Shown piece after piece: positions 1 through 6,491 of a stretch of 11,516 nucleotides of DNA. Origin of the DNA: Alphaproteobacteria bacterium (lineage in GTDB: Bacteria > Pseudomonadota > Alphaproteobacteria > Micavibrionales > CSBR16-224). Location: contig SKHU01000207.1 in the NCBI GenBank assembly GCA_007116755.1, positions 1-11,516 of the forward strand, given 5' to 3'. Numbering within the stretch: position 1 is the stretch's first letter; every line of letters begins with the position of its first letter. The translations under genes were made by a program, and so were the position numbers. The notes below the pieces were generated by a model that saw nothing but the letters and a program-made list of their open reading frames with translations, had not been told where the DNA came from and did no database searches.

Positions 1-38
1 AAAAAAACGTTAACAGTCTGCTGACAAACCATTTTCAC

Positions 39-139
39 TGTCATCGCGAGCCGCGATCAGCGGCGTGGCGATCCAGAAAAGCAGCGCAAACCGGCAATTT
101 ATGGATTGCCACGCGCCCTTAAGGTCGCTCGCAATGACG
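39..139. repeat. Imperfect palindromic intergenic repeat (REP/MITE-like)
   Basis: The left arm begins TGTCATCGCGAG at 39 and reaches GTGGCGATCCA by about 75. The reverse complement of the right end begins CGTCATTGCGAG at 139 and reaches GTGGCAATCCA. The arms therefore form a long imperfect inverted repeat of about 37 bases each around a loop of roughly 25 bases. From memory, sequences of the type GTCATTGCGAG...GTGGCAATCCA are dispersed palindromic repeats in many Rickettsiales-like and other proteobacterial genomes. No open frame in it looks coding. A transcript would fold into a long hairpin, so it could act on the 3' end of nearby messages; that role is inference. Confidence 0.75.
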
Positions 140-228
140 AAATGAGGGGGCAATCTGAATTCGATCCTGCCGAAAGGCTTTCCCCTCCGCATCCCCTGCG
201 ACCCGCCCCCGACAATGCAGCCGCACCC
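140..228. other. Intergenic stretch without recognisable feature
   Basis: This lies between the palindromic repeat and the stop codon of the small minus-strand gene. I see no convincing open frame, no tRNA-like fold, and no hairpin followed by a T-run. The first 38 bases of the window likewise show only an A-run at 1-7 and an AT-rich stretch. Confidence 0.5.
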
Positions 229-539
229 TTAATCCTCTCCCCTTATTTTTTGGTATTCTTCCTCTGCATCGTCGTCGATTACCACGTTCACAACTTTATG
301 AGGGTGAACGTTAGAGCCTCTTACCTTTACACCCGAAACCCAGTATTCTTCCCCTGTTTCCGTATCAAAAAAGTTTCCGGAAATCCCTTTGCCCTTCCTG
401 AGAGTCTTATCTTTATAATAGACTGTCTTTCCTGTTTGTGAAAACGTAACCCAGCCGATACGCGCCCATGGAGATTCCCCTTTTTCTCCACATACATGAC
501 GCGACGCTTCATACCTTTGTTAAGCTGTGTCTTTTTCAT
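229..539 (-). pseudogene. Small conserved uncharacterised protein, split by a -1 frame change
   Basis: Two overlapping minus-strand frames join into one plausible small protein. The first frame starts at ATG 539 (MKKTQLNKG) or ATG 512 and reads MKRRVMYVEKK. After the AAG codon at 482-480, a -1 shift gives GESPWARIGWVTFSQTGKTV, then a body holding FFDTETGEEYWVSG, ending at TAA 231-229. The fused product is 94 or 103 residues. I recall a widespread small protein family of unknown function with the same order: KRRVMYIE near the start, an FSK-GKTIYY segment, then ETGEEYWISG. The downstream frame has no ATG, GTG or TTG of its own, so it needs the upstream start. The junction is G-AAA-AAG-GGG, which fits an indel in the G4 run, a sequencing error, or true -1 slippage. 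Codons are more AT-rich than in neighbouring genes. No Shine-Dalgarno is strong at either ATG. It lies 37 nt downstream of the prenyl synthase on the same strand. Confidence 0.6.
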
Positions 540-576
540 CACAGATTCCCGTTTATTTTCGGATTCATTCTCAGCG

Positions 577-1620
577 TCAATGACGGCGGGCGAGGACGAA
601 ATCGATCAGCGCGTGCAAAAGCGGGTAAATGCGCGTTTCCTCCGCGAAGGGGGCGATGGCCTGTTGCGCTGCGCGGCCATAGGCGGCGGCTTTCTCCAGC
701 CCTTTTTCAAAAATGCCGTGCCGCGCCATGATCGCACAGGCGGTTTCAAAATCGCCGTCCTGCTGCTTTAAATCGCCGCATGTGCGCTGCCAGAAGGCTT
801 TTTCTTCCGCATCCGCTTCGGCCAGTGCCAGCAAAAGCGGCAGGGTCATTTTGCCCTCGCGGAAATCATCGCCAGTATTCTTGCCCAGCGCCGCATCGGC
901 GTCACGGTAATCCAGCAGATCATCGATCATCTGAAAGGCGATGCCGAGATTTTCGCCATAGCAGCGCAGCGCGGCGCATTGCTCTGCCGTGCCGCCCGCC
1001 GCCATACCGCCCGCTTCGCAGGCGGCAGCAAACAGCTCCGCCGTTTTCGCGCGGATGACTTTCATATAATTCTCTTCCCCTGCGGCGATATTGTTCTTGG
1101 TCGTCAGTTGCAGAACCTCGCCCTCGGAAATCGTTGCCGAGGCATCGGCCAGCACGCGCAGAATATCCAGCGATCCGATCTCGACCATCAGTTGAAAAGC
1201 GCGGCTGAACAGAAAATCCCCGACCAGCACCGCCGCCTCGTTGCCGAACACCGTATGGGCGGAGGCTTTGCCGCGCCGCCGGTCGCTGTCATCAACAACA
1301 TCATCATGCAAAAGCGTGGCGGTATGGATAAACTCGACCGATGCGGCCAGCTTGTGATGTTTTTCGCCGCGATAGCCCAGCATATCCGCCGCCGCCACCG
1401 CCAGCAGCGGCCGCACGCGCTTTCCGCCCGCGGCAATCAGATGGCCGGCCAGCTCCGGAATCACGGGAATGCCCGATTGCATATGCTGCAAAATCAGCGC
1501 ATTGACGGCTTTCATCTCGTCCTCAAGCAGCGCGGCCAGCTGTTCCAGCGGCGCGGAGGGGTTTTTCTCCGTATTTTTGCCCGTATCGTTGTCCGTGTTA
1601 TTTTGTGCAGCGTTTTGCAA
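577..1620 (-). CDS. ispB: Long-chain trans-polyprenyl diphosphate synthase (octaprenyl type)
   Basis: It condenses isopentenyl diphosphate onto an allylic primer to make the long polyprenyl tail used for ubiquinone. The protein shows GGKRVRP at residues 65-71, the first aspartate-rich motif DDVVDD at 106-111, the GEVLQL segment near 167-172, KTAELF near 192, the second aspartate-rich motif in QMIDDLLDY (233-237), and DDFREGKMTLP near 251-261. The residue five before the first motif is a small Ala, with no aromatic plug there, which favours a long-chain product; the exact length (C40 or C50) cannot be read. At 347 residues it is about family size. The start is a TTG at 1620 with GGGAG about 9 nt upstream; the next ATG (1515) would remove the N-terminal helix region that aligns with the family. 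The first 25 residues are polar and probably disordered. It is divergent from the methyltransferase gene. Confidence 0.9.
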   Translation of the reverse strand: MQNAAQNNTDNDTGKNTEKNPSAPLEQLAALLEDEMKAVNALILQHMQSGIPVIPELAGHLIAAGGKRVRPLLAVAAADMLGYRGEKHHKLAASVEFIHTATLLHDDVVDDSDRRRGKASAHTVFGNEAAVLVGDFLFSRAFQLMVEIGSLDILRVLADASATISEGEVLQLTTKNNIAAGEENYMKVIRAKTAELFAAACEAGGMAAGGTAEQCAALRCYGENLGIAFQMIDDLLDYRDADAALGKNTGDDFREGKMTLPLLLALAEADAEEKAFWQRTCGDLKQQDGDFETACAIMARHGIFEKGLEKAAAYGRAAQQAIAPFAEETRIYPLLHALIDFVLARRH

Positions 1621-1626
1621 TCTCTT

Positions 1627-1635
1627 TCACTCCCG
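1627..1635 (-). promoter_or_regulatory. Ribosome binding site supporting a TTG start for ispB
   Basis: On the minus strand, GGGAG sits about 9 nt before the TTG at 1620-1618, directly after a run of eight T residues. No ATG or GTG in this frame nearby has a comparable site, so this decides the TTG as start. Confidence 0.5.
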
Positions 1636-1661
1636 CAAAAAAAACTCTATTCTGCTAATCT

Positions 1662-1690
1662 TTGATGACCCTTAATCTAATTACCATGAT
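1662..1690 (+). promoter_or_regulatory. Possible promoter for the TrmN6-like gene
   Basis: TTGATG at 1662-1667 and CATGAT at 1685-1690 are 17 nt apart, each matching four of six bases of the sigma70 consensus. Transcription would start near 1697, leaving a leader of only a few bases before the ATG at 1703. That fits the lack of a Shine-Dalgarno there. The match is modest and the region is AT-rich, so chance is possible. Confidence 0.3.
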
Positions 1691-1702
1691 TTATGCGCAA
1701 AA

Positions 1703-2482
1703 ATGATGACAAAAGCAACGGAATTTAAGCTTTTTGATGGAAAACTGCCGCTCTTGCAGCCCGAAAGCGGCTTCCGCACCTCGATGGATGCGGTGTTTCT
1801 GGCCGCCTGCGTGCCGGAGGCGCTGTTTGCGGAAAAACAGATTCTCGATCTCGGCTGCGGCATCGGCACAATCGGTTTCTGCCTACTGTCACGCTTTTCC
1901 TGCCATATCACCGGCTATGACATCCAGCCGGAGATGATCGCGCTGGCCGAAGAAAACGCCCGCCGCAACAACTTCACGGATAAAACGCGGTTTGTGCTGC
2001 GCGACCTGCGCGAGAAAACCAAAACAGAGACAGCGGAATATTATGATGCCGTCATCAGCAATCCGCCCTATATGGAAGACGGGCGCGGCACGCCCTCTGC
2101 CGCCGCCAACCGCAATATTTCCCATTACGAAACCATGCCCTTTGCCGCATGGGCGCGTGTGGCCGCACTTCATCTGAAACGGGGCGGGTATTTCTTTTTC
2201 GTGCACCGCGCCGACCGTCTTGACGGGCTGCTCGGCGATTTGCGCAGCGCCGGATTCGGCAGTTTCACCGTTCTGCCGATGTACACGCTGGCCGAACGCC
2301 CCGCCAAACGCGTCATTATCGCCGCACGCAAAGACAAAGCCGCACCGCTGGTTCTGCGCCCCGGCCTTGTCATTCAGGACGGCGATGCCTATACTGAAAC
2401 GGCGCGGCGCGTCCTTTATGAGACGGCCGCGTTTGATTTTTTTCCCGACGAATACAAAAAACAGGAGCAGACAAAACCATGA
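1703..2482 (+). CDS. TrmN6-like tRNA1(Val) A37 N6-methyltransferase
   Basis: This is a SAM-dependent methyltransferase of the small-domain N6-adenine type. The SAM-binding glycine motif LDLGCGIGTIG is at residues 48-58, the acidic residue ending strand 2 follows in GYDIQPEMI (71-79), and the catalytic NPPY tetrad is at 120-123. The N-terminal segment LLQPESGFRTSMDAVFLAA matches the opening of YfiC/TrmN6 proteins, which methylate A37 of tRNA-Val. At 259 residues it is normal for the family. Two ATG codons are adjacent (1703 and 1706); either could be used, and no clear Shine-Dalgarno precedes them, so a leaderless or near-leaderless message is possible. Its stop overlaps the next start as ATGA. 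General alphaproteobacterial relatives are often annotated only as 'methyltransferase', so the tRNA substrate is inferred from family resemblance. Confidence 0.8.
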   Translation: MMTKATEFKLFDGKLPLLQPESGFRTSMDAVFLAACVPEALFAEKQILDLGCGIGTIGFCLLSRFSCHITGYDIQPEMIALAEENARRNNFTDKTRFVLRDLREKTKTETAEYYDAVISNPPYMEDGRGTPSAAANRNISHYETMPFAAWARVAALHLKRGGYFFFVHRADRLDGLLGDLRSAGFGSFTVLPMYTLAERPAKRVIIAARKDKAAPLVLRPGLVIQDGDAYTETARRVLYETAAFDFFPDEYKKQEQTKP

Positions 2483-3123
2483 TCAAAATTTTCGGACTGG
2501 GCACTTTGGTACTGGAGGAATCCGCACGGTCCACATACCCCCATCTACAGAATTTCAAAATCTCGCGCACCCCCGATGTCGTACGGGTTTTCGGCAAGGT
2601 CAATCTGCGTGCCGCATTCCGCGGCGATGTCGATTGGGACACGCTGGAGGTTGCCTCCTGCTTCATGGAACCCTGCGCCGGACAGGATATTATCGGCGTC
2701 ACGTTCGACATCCCCGAAGATGAATGGCCGGCGATGCGCCTGCGCGAGATTGATTACCGCTGCCGCGAAGTACCGTTCACCGCGCTGGACGGCAGCGAGG
2801 AAGGCACGGCAATTACATTTTTCGGCTTTCGCAACGATGCAGAATTCATGGCCAATAAATCGGATGAAGATCAGAAATATATTCACGAGCAGCGCCGCGG
2901 TTATGAGGGCGCGATCTATCGCAACGATATTTTCCCCGCGCAATCCTATCTGGAAAAATGCCTGCGCGCCTATTGCGCGGCGGGGGAGGACGCGTATGAA
3001 AACTTCCTCGAAAGCAGCTATCTCGCCGACCGCACAACAAATCTGGCCGATTACGTCGAATCCAAAGGCGACACACTGGCATTCGACCAAACCTGCCCCG
3101 TCCTGATCAAAGGGCGGGGGTAA
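2479..3123 (+). CDS. Gamma-glutamylcyclotransferase-like fold protein
   Basis: The N-terminus FGLGTLVLEESARST (residues 5-19) resembles the substrate-loop strand of GGCT/ChaC/AIG2-type proteins, where a glycine-rich FG-G-L segment opens the fold. Further matches to that pattern are IIGVTFDIPEDEWPAMRLRE (71-90) followed by IDYRCREV (91-98), where Glu90 and Glu97 are candidates for the acid/base glutamate. The C-terminal helix reads YLEKCLRAY then FLESSYLADRTTNLADYV, a pattern I associate with a proteobacterial GGCT-like subgroup. Length is 214 residues, longer than minimal GGCT domains because of this C-terminal helical part. Substrate is unknown; glutathione or a gamma-glutamyl peptide is only a family-level guess. 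It is translationally coupled to the methyltransferase by an ATGA overlap, with AGGAG 11 nt upstream of the ATG. No signal peptide or membrane segment is seen, so it is probably cytosolic. Confidence 0.6.
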   Translation: MIKIFGLGTLVLEESARSTYPHLQNFKISRTPDVVRVFGKVNLRAAFRGDVDWDTLEVASCFMEPCAGQDIIGVTFDIPEDEWPAMRLREIDYRCREVPFTALDGSEEGTAITFFGFRNDAEFMANKSDEDQKYIHEQRRGYEGAIYRNDIFPAQSYLEKCLRAYCAAGEDAYENFLESSYLADRTTNLADYVESKGDTLAFDQTCPVLIKGRG

Positions 3124-3149
3124 AACCTGAAAATCAGGATTTGTTTATT
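3123..3149 (+). terminator. Possible weak intrinsic terminator after the plus-strand pair
   Basis: Immediately after the stop codon, CCTGA (3126-3130), a three-base loop and TCAGG (3134-3138) form a perfect short hairpin. Flanking A and T residues can extend the stem around one bulge. The following sequence is T-rich but interrupted (ATTTGTTTATT). The stem is short, so termination may rely on the palindromic repeat that starts at 3149. Confidence 0.4.
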
Positions 3150-3219
3150 GTCATCCTGAGCCGAAAGGCGAAGGATATCTTTCATCATCAAAAGATTCTC
3201 CGCTCCGCTCAGAATGACA
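3149..3219. repeat. Palindromic repeat between convergent genes
   Basis: The left end reads TGTCATCCTGAG (3149-3160) and the reverse complement of the right end reads TGTCATTCTGAG (3219-3208), with further pairing into GCGAAGGAT-like and GGAGAATCT-like inner parts. It is an imperfect inverted repeat of about 71 bases filling most of the gap between two converging genes. TGTCATCCTGAG...CTCAGAATGACA is, from memory, a very common dispersed palindrome in many bacterial genomes. Its folded transcript could serve as a stop or stabiliser for both genes; this is inference from position. Confidence 0.75.
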
Positions 3220-3247
3220 AACAGGTATATTGGACAGGGAAACGTCC

Positions 3248-3784
3248 TTAAGGCCGGAATTTTTTCTCCGGTGCTTTCTCCTGTGTGGGTGCGGCGGGTT
3301 CGTATTTTGCCTTGTATTTTTGCAAAAGATGCCGCTCGATCAGCTCGACGCATTCCGCTTCGCCGCGTTTGCGCGCCAGATCAAGCGGGGTGGCGCAGAC
3401 CCCGCCCAGCCCGTCGGCATAGCGCCAGACATGCGCCGTATCGGGCGATTCGATGCGGTCATCCTGCAGCAGCACATCCAGCATTTCCGGACGGCTGCCA
3501 AGTACGGCTTCCCCTGCGGGGTTGACGATGAAATTCGTGGCAATACTCATACCCCATTTATTCGGATCCGCCCCGTGTTCCAGCAGGATTTTCAGAATTT
3601 TCGGCGTGCCGTGATTGATCGCATGAATTGCGTAGGAATGCGCGTTCAGATCAATCGCATCGGAGGTTTTGCAAATTTCCTCAACGCCGCGGTAATCATG
3701 GTCGGAAATCGCACGCAGCAGGTCTTTATGCGCCTGGCTGCGCTCCGCGCTTTTGCGAAAAGCTTCTCTGATTTTGCGAAACAT
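3248..3784 (-). CDS. Small ankyrin-repeat protein
   Basis: The product is a 178-residue ankyrin-repeat protein, a protein-protein interaction fold with no enzymatic motif visible. Recognisable repeats are at about 18-47 (degenerate), 48-77 (clear, with ILLEHGADPN), 86-115 (TNFIVNP...EMLDVLLQ, irregular) and 131-155 (TPLDLARKRGEAECVELI). The tail is charged and Pro/Lys-rich (PAAPTQEKAPEKK). No signal peptide or membrane helix is seen. The open frame extends upstream to TTG 3853, with an ATG at 3823, but a promoter covers that part; the ATG at 3784 (MFRKIREAFRK) lies downstream of the expected transcript start and has a GGG/GGA-rich segment before it, so I chose it. It follows the pur operon on the same strand but has its own promoter. 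Its partner and function are unknown; ankyrin proteins are frequent in host-associated alphaproteobacteria. Confidence 0.75.
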   Translation of the reverse strand: MFRKIREAFRKSAERSQAHKDLLRAISDHDYRGVEEICKTSDAIDLNAHSYAIHAINHGTPKILKILLEHGADPNKWGMSIATNFIVNPAGEAVLGSRPEMLDVLLQDDRIESPDTAHVWRYADGLGGVCATPLDLARKRGEAECVELIERHLLQKYKAKYEPAAPTQEKAPEKKFRP

Positions 3785-3824
3785 CTGTTTCCAACCCTTT
3801 AAATATACGGAAGTGATTGGCATA

Positions 3825-3853
3825 AGATTAGAGCCGCGCGGCGCATCTGTCAA
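3825..3853 (-). promoter_or_regulatory. Sigma70-type promoter of the ankyrin gene
   Basis: On the minus strand a perfect -35 hexamer TTGACA (3853-3848) is followed after exactly 17 bases by TAATCT (3830-3825), which keeps the key first TA and last T of the -10 box. Initiation would fall near 3818, about 33 bases before the ATG at 3784. The TTG that could extend the reading frame is the -35 box itself, which argues against that longer start. Confidence 0.6.
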
Positions 3854-3861
3854 GAATTATG

Positions 3862-3872
3862 GGGGTTTCCCC
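3862..3872 (-). terminator. Short GC hairpin just after purM
   Basis: GGGG-AAA-CCCC forms a compact four-pair stem two bases after the purM stop codon. It is followed by CATAATTCTTG rather than a T-run, so it is at best a weak terminator. Read-through of the pur message into the ankyrin gene is possible. Confidence 0.3.
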
Positions 3873-3874
3873 TG

Positions 3875-4885
3875 TTACAGAGGCTCCCCGTCCAGAAAAA
3901 CGCGCCCCGCCTCCGCGCCTGCGGCGCTTTCCACACGGCCGATGATGCGCGGCGTCTCGCCCGCCGCTGTCAAAATTCCTGCCAGTTTTTCAGGATCAGG
4001 CGTGGCGATCACAAAGCCGATGCCCATATTGAAACTGCGATACAGCTCGCCGCGCGGAATTTGCGTACCCCGCAGCACGGTGCGGAACACATCCGGCATC
4101 TCCTCCGGCTGCGGCATATTGTCGATATGATAGGCAAAATCTCCGTTCATGCGCGCGATATTCAAAAGCCCGCCGCCGGTGATATGCGCCATACCGCCGA
4201 TATCCTCATGCGCGGCCTCCAGCAATGTGCGGATTTGCGGCACATAAAGCCGCGTCGGCACAAGACAGGCGGCGAGAATATCGCGGTCATCCATATCGGC
4301 AATTTTGCGTACAAGCGAAAATCCGTTGGCATGAAACCCCGAGGAGGCCAGCCCGACCAGCGCATCACCCGCCGCGATTTTGCGCCCGTCAATCACGCGG
4401 TCTTCCGCCACCTCGCCGACGGCAAATCCGGCCAGATCATATTCGCCCTCTGCGTACATGCCGGGCATTTCCGCCGTTTCGCCGCCGATCAGCGCCGCGC
4501 CGCTGTCGCGGCAGGCTCCGGCAATACCGGTGATAATATCTTCCGACACGCGCAAATCAAGCTTGCCTGTCGCCAGATAATCCATAAAAAACAGCGGCAG
4601 CGCCCCCGTGCAGAGAATATCGTTGACGCACATGGCGACAAGATCAATGCCGATCGTATCGTGTTTGTCCAGCGCCTGCGCGATTTTCAGCTTGGTGCCG
4701 ACCCCGTCCGTACCGGCGGCCAGCAGCTTGTTTTCGGCAATGCGGTAAAGACAGGCGAAACCGCCGACCCCGCTGACGACGTTTTCACCATAGGTGGATT
4801 TGACCTTTTCGCGGATGCGCGCCACCAGCGCATCGGCTTTTTCAATATCCACACCCGCATCTTTATACGATAAAACGCCTGTCAT
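3875..4885 (-). CDS. purM: Phosphoribosylformylglycinamidine cyclo-ligase (AIR synthetase)
   Basis: It closes the imidazole ring, converting FGAM and ATP to AIR (purine step 5). Visible family motifs are SYKDAGVDIEKAD (6-18), the phosphate-binding TDGVGTKLK (59-67), DLVAMCVNDI (81-90), GGETAEMPGMY (134-144), SSGFHANG, HITGGG and SFNMGIGFVIA. The N-terminal AIRS and C-terminal AIRS_C halves are both complete; 336 residues is close to the family norm of about 345. The start is ATG 4885 with GGAAGGAAG upstream. A longer in-frame reading to 4966 would run into purH and has no family similarity. It lies 16 nt after purH and is the last gene of the operon. FGAM is supplied by purL/purQ of the same operon. 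Confidence 0.96.
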   Translation of the reverse strand: MTGVLSYKDAGVDIEKADALVARIREKVKSTYGENVVSGVGGFACLYRIAENKLLAAGTDGVGTKLKIAQALDKHDTIGIDLVAMCVNDILCTGALPLFFMDYLATGKLDLRVSEDIITGIAGACRDSGAALIGGETAEMPGMYAEGEYDLAGFAVGEVAEDRVIDGRKIAAGDALVGLASSGFHANGFSLVRKIADMDDRDILAACLVPTRLYVPQIRTLLEAAHEDIGGMAHITGGGLLNIARMNGDFAYHIDNMPQPEEMPDVFRTVLRGTQIPRGELYRSFNMGIGFVIATPDPEKLAGILTAAGETPRIIGRVESAAGAEAGRVFLDGEPL

Positions 4886-4901
4886 CCGTCTTCCTTCCAA
4901 G

Positions 4902-6491
4902 TTAGTGGCGGAAATGCCGCCGCCCTGTAAACGCCATCGCAATCCCCGCCGCGTCACAGGCGGCAATCACCGCATCATCCCTCACGCTGCCGCCCGGCTG
5001 CACGATAAAGCGCAGACCGTGCTCTGCGGCCAGTTCGACATTATCGGGAAAAGGGAAAAACGCATCGGAGACCAGCACCGCCCGCGACAAATCGTCATAT
5101 CCGTTTTCCCGCGCTTTTTCAATCGCCTGCACAGTGCTGACCAGACGGTTGGGATTGCCCGGCCCCGCACCTGTTAAAGATACGCCGCCTTCCGCGTTTT
5201 CCTGCACCAGCGCAATCGCATTGCTGCGCAAATGTTTTGCCGCCATAATGCCGAATTGCGCAGCATTTTTTTTCGCTGCGTCGAATTTTTCCCGCGTCAC
5301 GATTTCAAATTTTTCATCCGCGCCGAAATCCTCCTGCTGTACCAGCACCCCGCCGGAGATCGCGCGCAGCATGAACGGCGCCGCTTTTTCCGCAGGCGGC
5401 GAGATCATCACCCGCAGATTTTTCTTTTTGGCAAAAACCGCCAGCGCCGCATCATCAAATGCGGGGGCGAGAATAATCTCGATAAATTTATCCGATAAAA
5501 ACGCCGCGACGTCTGCCGTGCAGGGCGATGTCAGGCAGATGATACCGCCAAAGGCGCTGACGGGATCGCCGCGCCACGCATTTTCCAGCGCATCACGGGC
5601 GGAGATTTTGCTGCAGGCCGCACCGCAAGGGTTGAGATGTTTGACGATCACGGCGACATCACCGCCATCCGATACAAGGGCCAAGTCCTGCGCCGCCCGC
5701 CATGCCGCATCCGCATCCAGCAGATTGTTGTAGGACAGCGGCTTGCCCTGCAGCGGCACGCTATGCGCCAGCCCTTGCGGGGCAAACGGGTCTTTATACA
5801 CCCATGCTTTTTGCTGCGGGTTTTCGCCGTAACGCAAAACCTCCGCCGTCTCCGCCGTCAGCAGCGGCGTATGCAGAATATCGTCATTTCCGGCTTTCCG
5901 CTGCAGCATTTCAAACCGTCCGGCAATCGCCGCATCATAACGCGCCGTATGGCGAAAGGCGGAAAGCGCAAAATTTTTCCGCTCGGAAAGCGCCGTGACA
6001 ATCCCGCCCTCATCGTTTTGCGCCAGCGCGCCGTATTGCGCCGGATCAGTCATAACGCAGACTGCCGCATGATTTTTTGCCGCCGACCGAATCAGCGTCA
6101 CGCCGCCGATATCGATATTTTCGATCAGCAGCGCCTCGTCTTCGGTTTCCTGTGCGGTTTTTTCAAACGGGTACAAATTGCATACGAAAAGATCAACGGG
6201 TGCAATGCCGAGTTTTTCCGCTTCCGCATCATCTGCACCGCGGCGGAACAGAATTGCGCTCATCATCTCGAAACTGATGGTTTTCATACGCCCGCCGAAA
6301 GCTTCGGGATTGCCCGTCACCTTTTCGATCGGCGTGACGGGAATCTGGCGGTCTTCCAGATATTTGCGCGTGCCGCCCGTGGAGATAATCTCCACCCCGG
6401 CCGCGTGCAGGCTGCGCCCCAACGCATCCAGCCCCGTCTTGTCGCTGACGCTGATCAGCGCACGTCTGACCGTTACGAGATTATCCGGCAT
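4902..6491 (-). CDS. purH: Bifunctional AICAR transformylase / IMP cyclohydrolase
   Basis: It carries out the last two steps to IMP: formylation of AICAR with 10-formyl-THF, then cyclisation. The N-terminal MGS-like cyclohydrolase domain covers about 1-200. Residues matching the known vertebrate catalytic set are present: Lys70 in GGRMKT, Tyr107 in CNLYPF, Asp127 in ENIDIGG and Lys139 in AAKNH. The transformylase domain shows YGENPQQ (221-227), SYNNLLDADAAW, KHLNPCG (284-290) and SAFGGI, and ends in the typical RHFRH. Length is 529 residues, equal to the E. coli enzyme as I remember it. Two departures stand out: MKTISFEMMSAIL replaces the usual VKTLHPK..GGIL, and GAGPGNPNR replaces GAGQ.SR. 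The ATG at 6491 overlaps the purQ end by 11 nt and has AAAGGAAA upstream; a longer frame to 6623 is not supported. Confidence 0.95.
   Translation of the reverse strand: MPDNLVTVRRALISVSDKTGLDALGRSLHAAGVEIISTGGTRKYLEDRQIPVTPIEKVTGNPEAFGGRMKTISFEMMSAILFRRGADDAEAEKLGIAPVDLFVCNLYPFEKTAQETEDEALLIENIDIGGVTLIRSAAKNHAAVCVMTDPAQYGALAQNDEGGIVTALSERKNFALSAFRHTARYDAAIAGRFEMLQRKAGNDDILHTPLLTAETAEVLRYGENPQQKAWVYKDPFAPQGLAHSVPLQGKPLSYNNLLDADAAWRAAQDLALVSDGGDVAVIVKHLNPCGAACSKISARDALENAWRGDPVSAFGGIICLTSPCTADVAAFLSDKFIEIILAPAFDDAALAVFAKKKNLRVMISPPAEKAAPFMLRAISGGVLVQQEDFGADEKFEIVTREKFDAAKKNAAQFGIMAAKHLRSNAIALVQENAEGGVSLTGAGPGNPNRLVSTVQAIEKARENGYDDLSRAVLVSDAFFPFPDNVELAAEHGLRFIVQPGGSVRDDAVIAACDAAGIAMAFTGRRHFRH

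Noticed and set aside
1..38. A-run and GTTAAC near the left edge as a minus-strand terminator
   Set aside because: On the minus strand a T7 run follows, but the preceding sequence forms only a three-pair stem.
106..441. Plus-strand open frame crossing the left repeat and the small gene
   Set aside because: It begins inside the palindromic repeat and then runs antisense to the small minus-strand gene; no motif is seen.
467..469. ATG directly before the GCG-CGT-ATC of the small gene, as if a one-base insertion followed the start (M-ARIGW)
   Set aside because: Kept only as an alternative: AGGGGA precedes it at a fair distance, but the upstream KRRVMYVE segment matches the family start, which favours the junction at the A5-G4 run.
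979..1665. Plus-strand open frame opposite ispB
   Set aside because: Antisense to a gene with clear aspartate-rich motifs; no recognisable domain.
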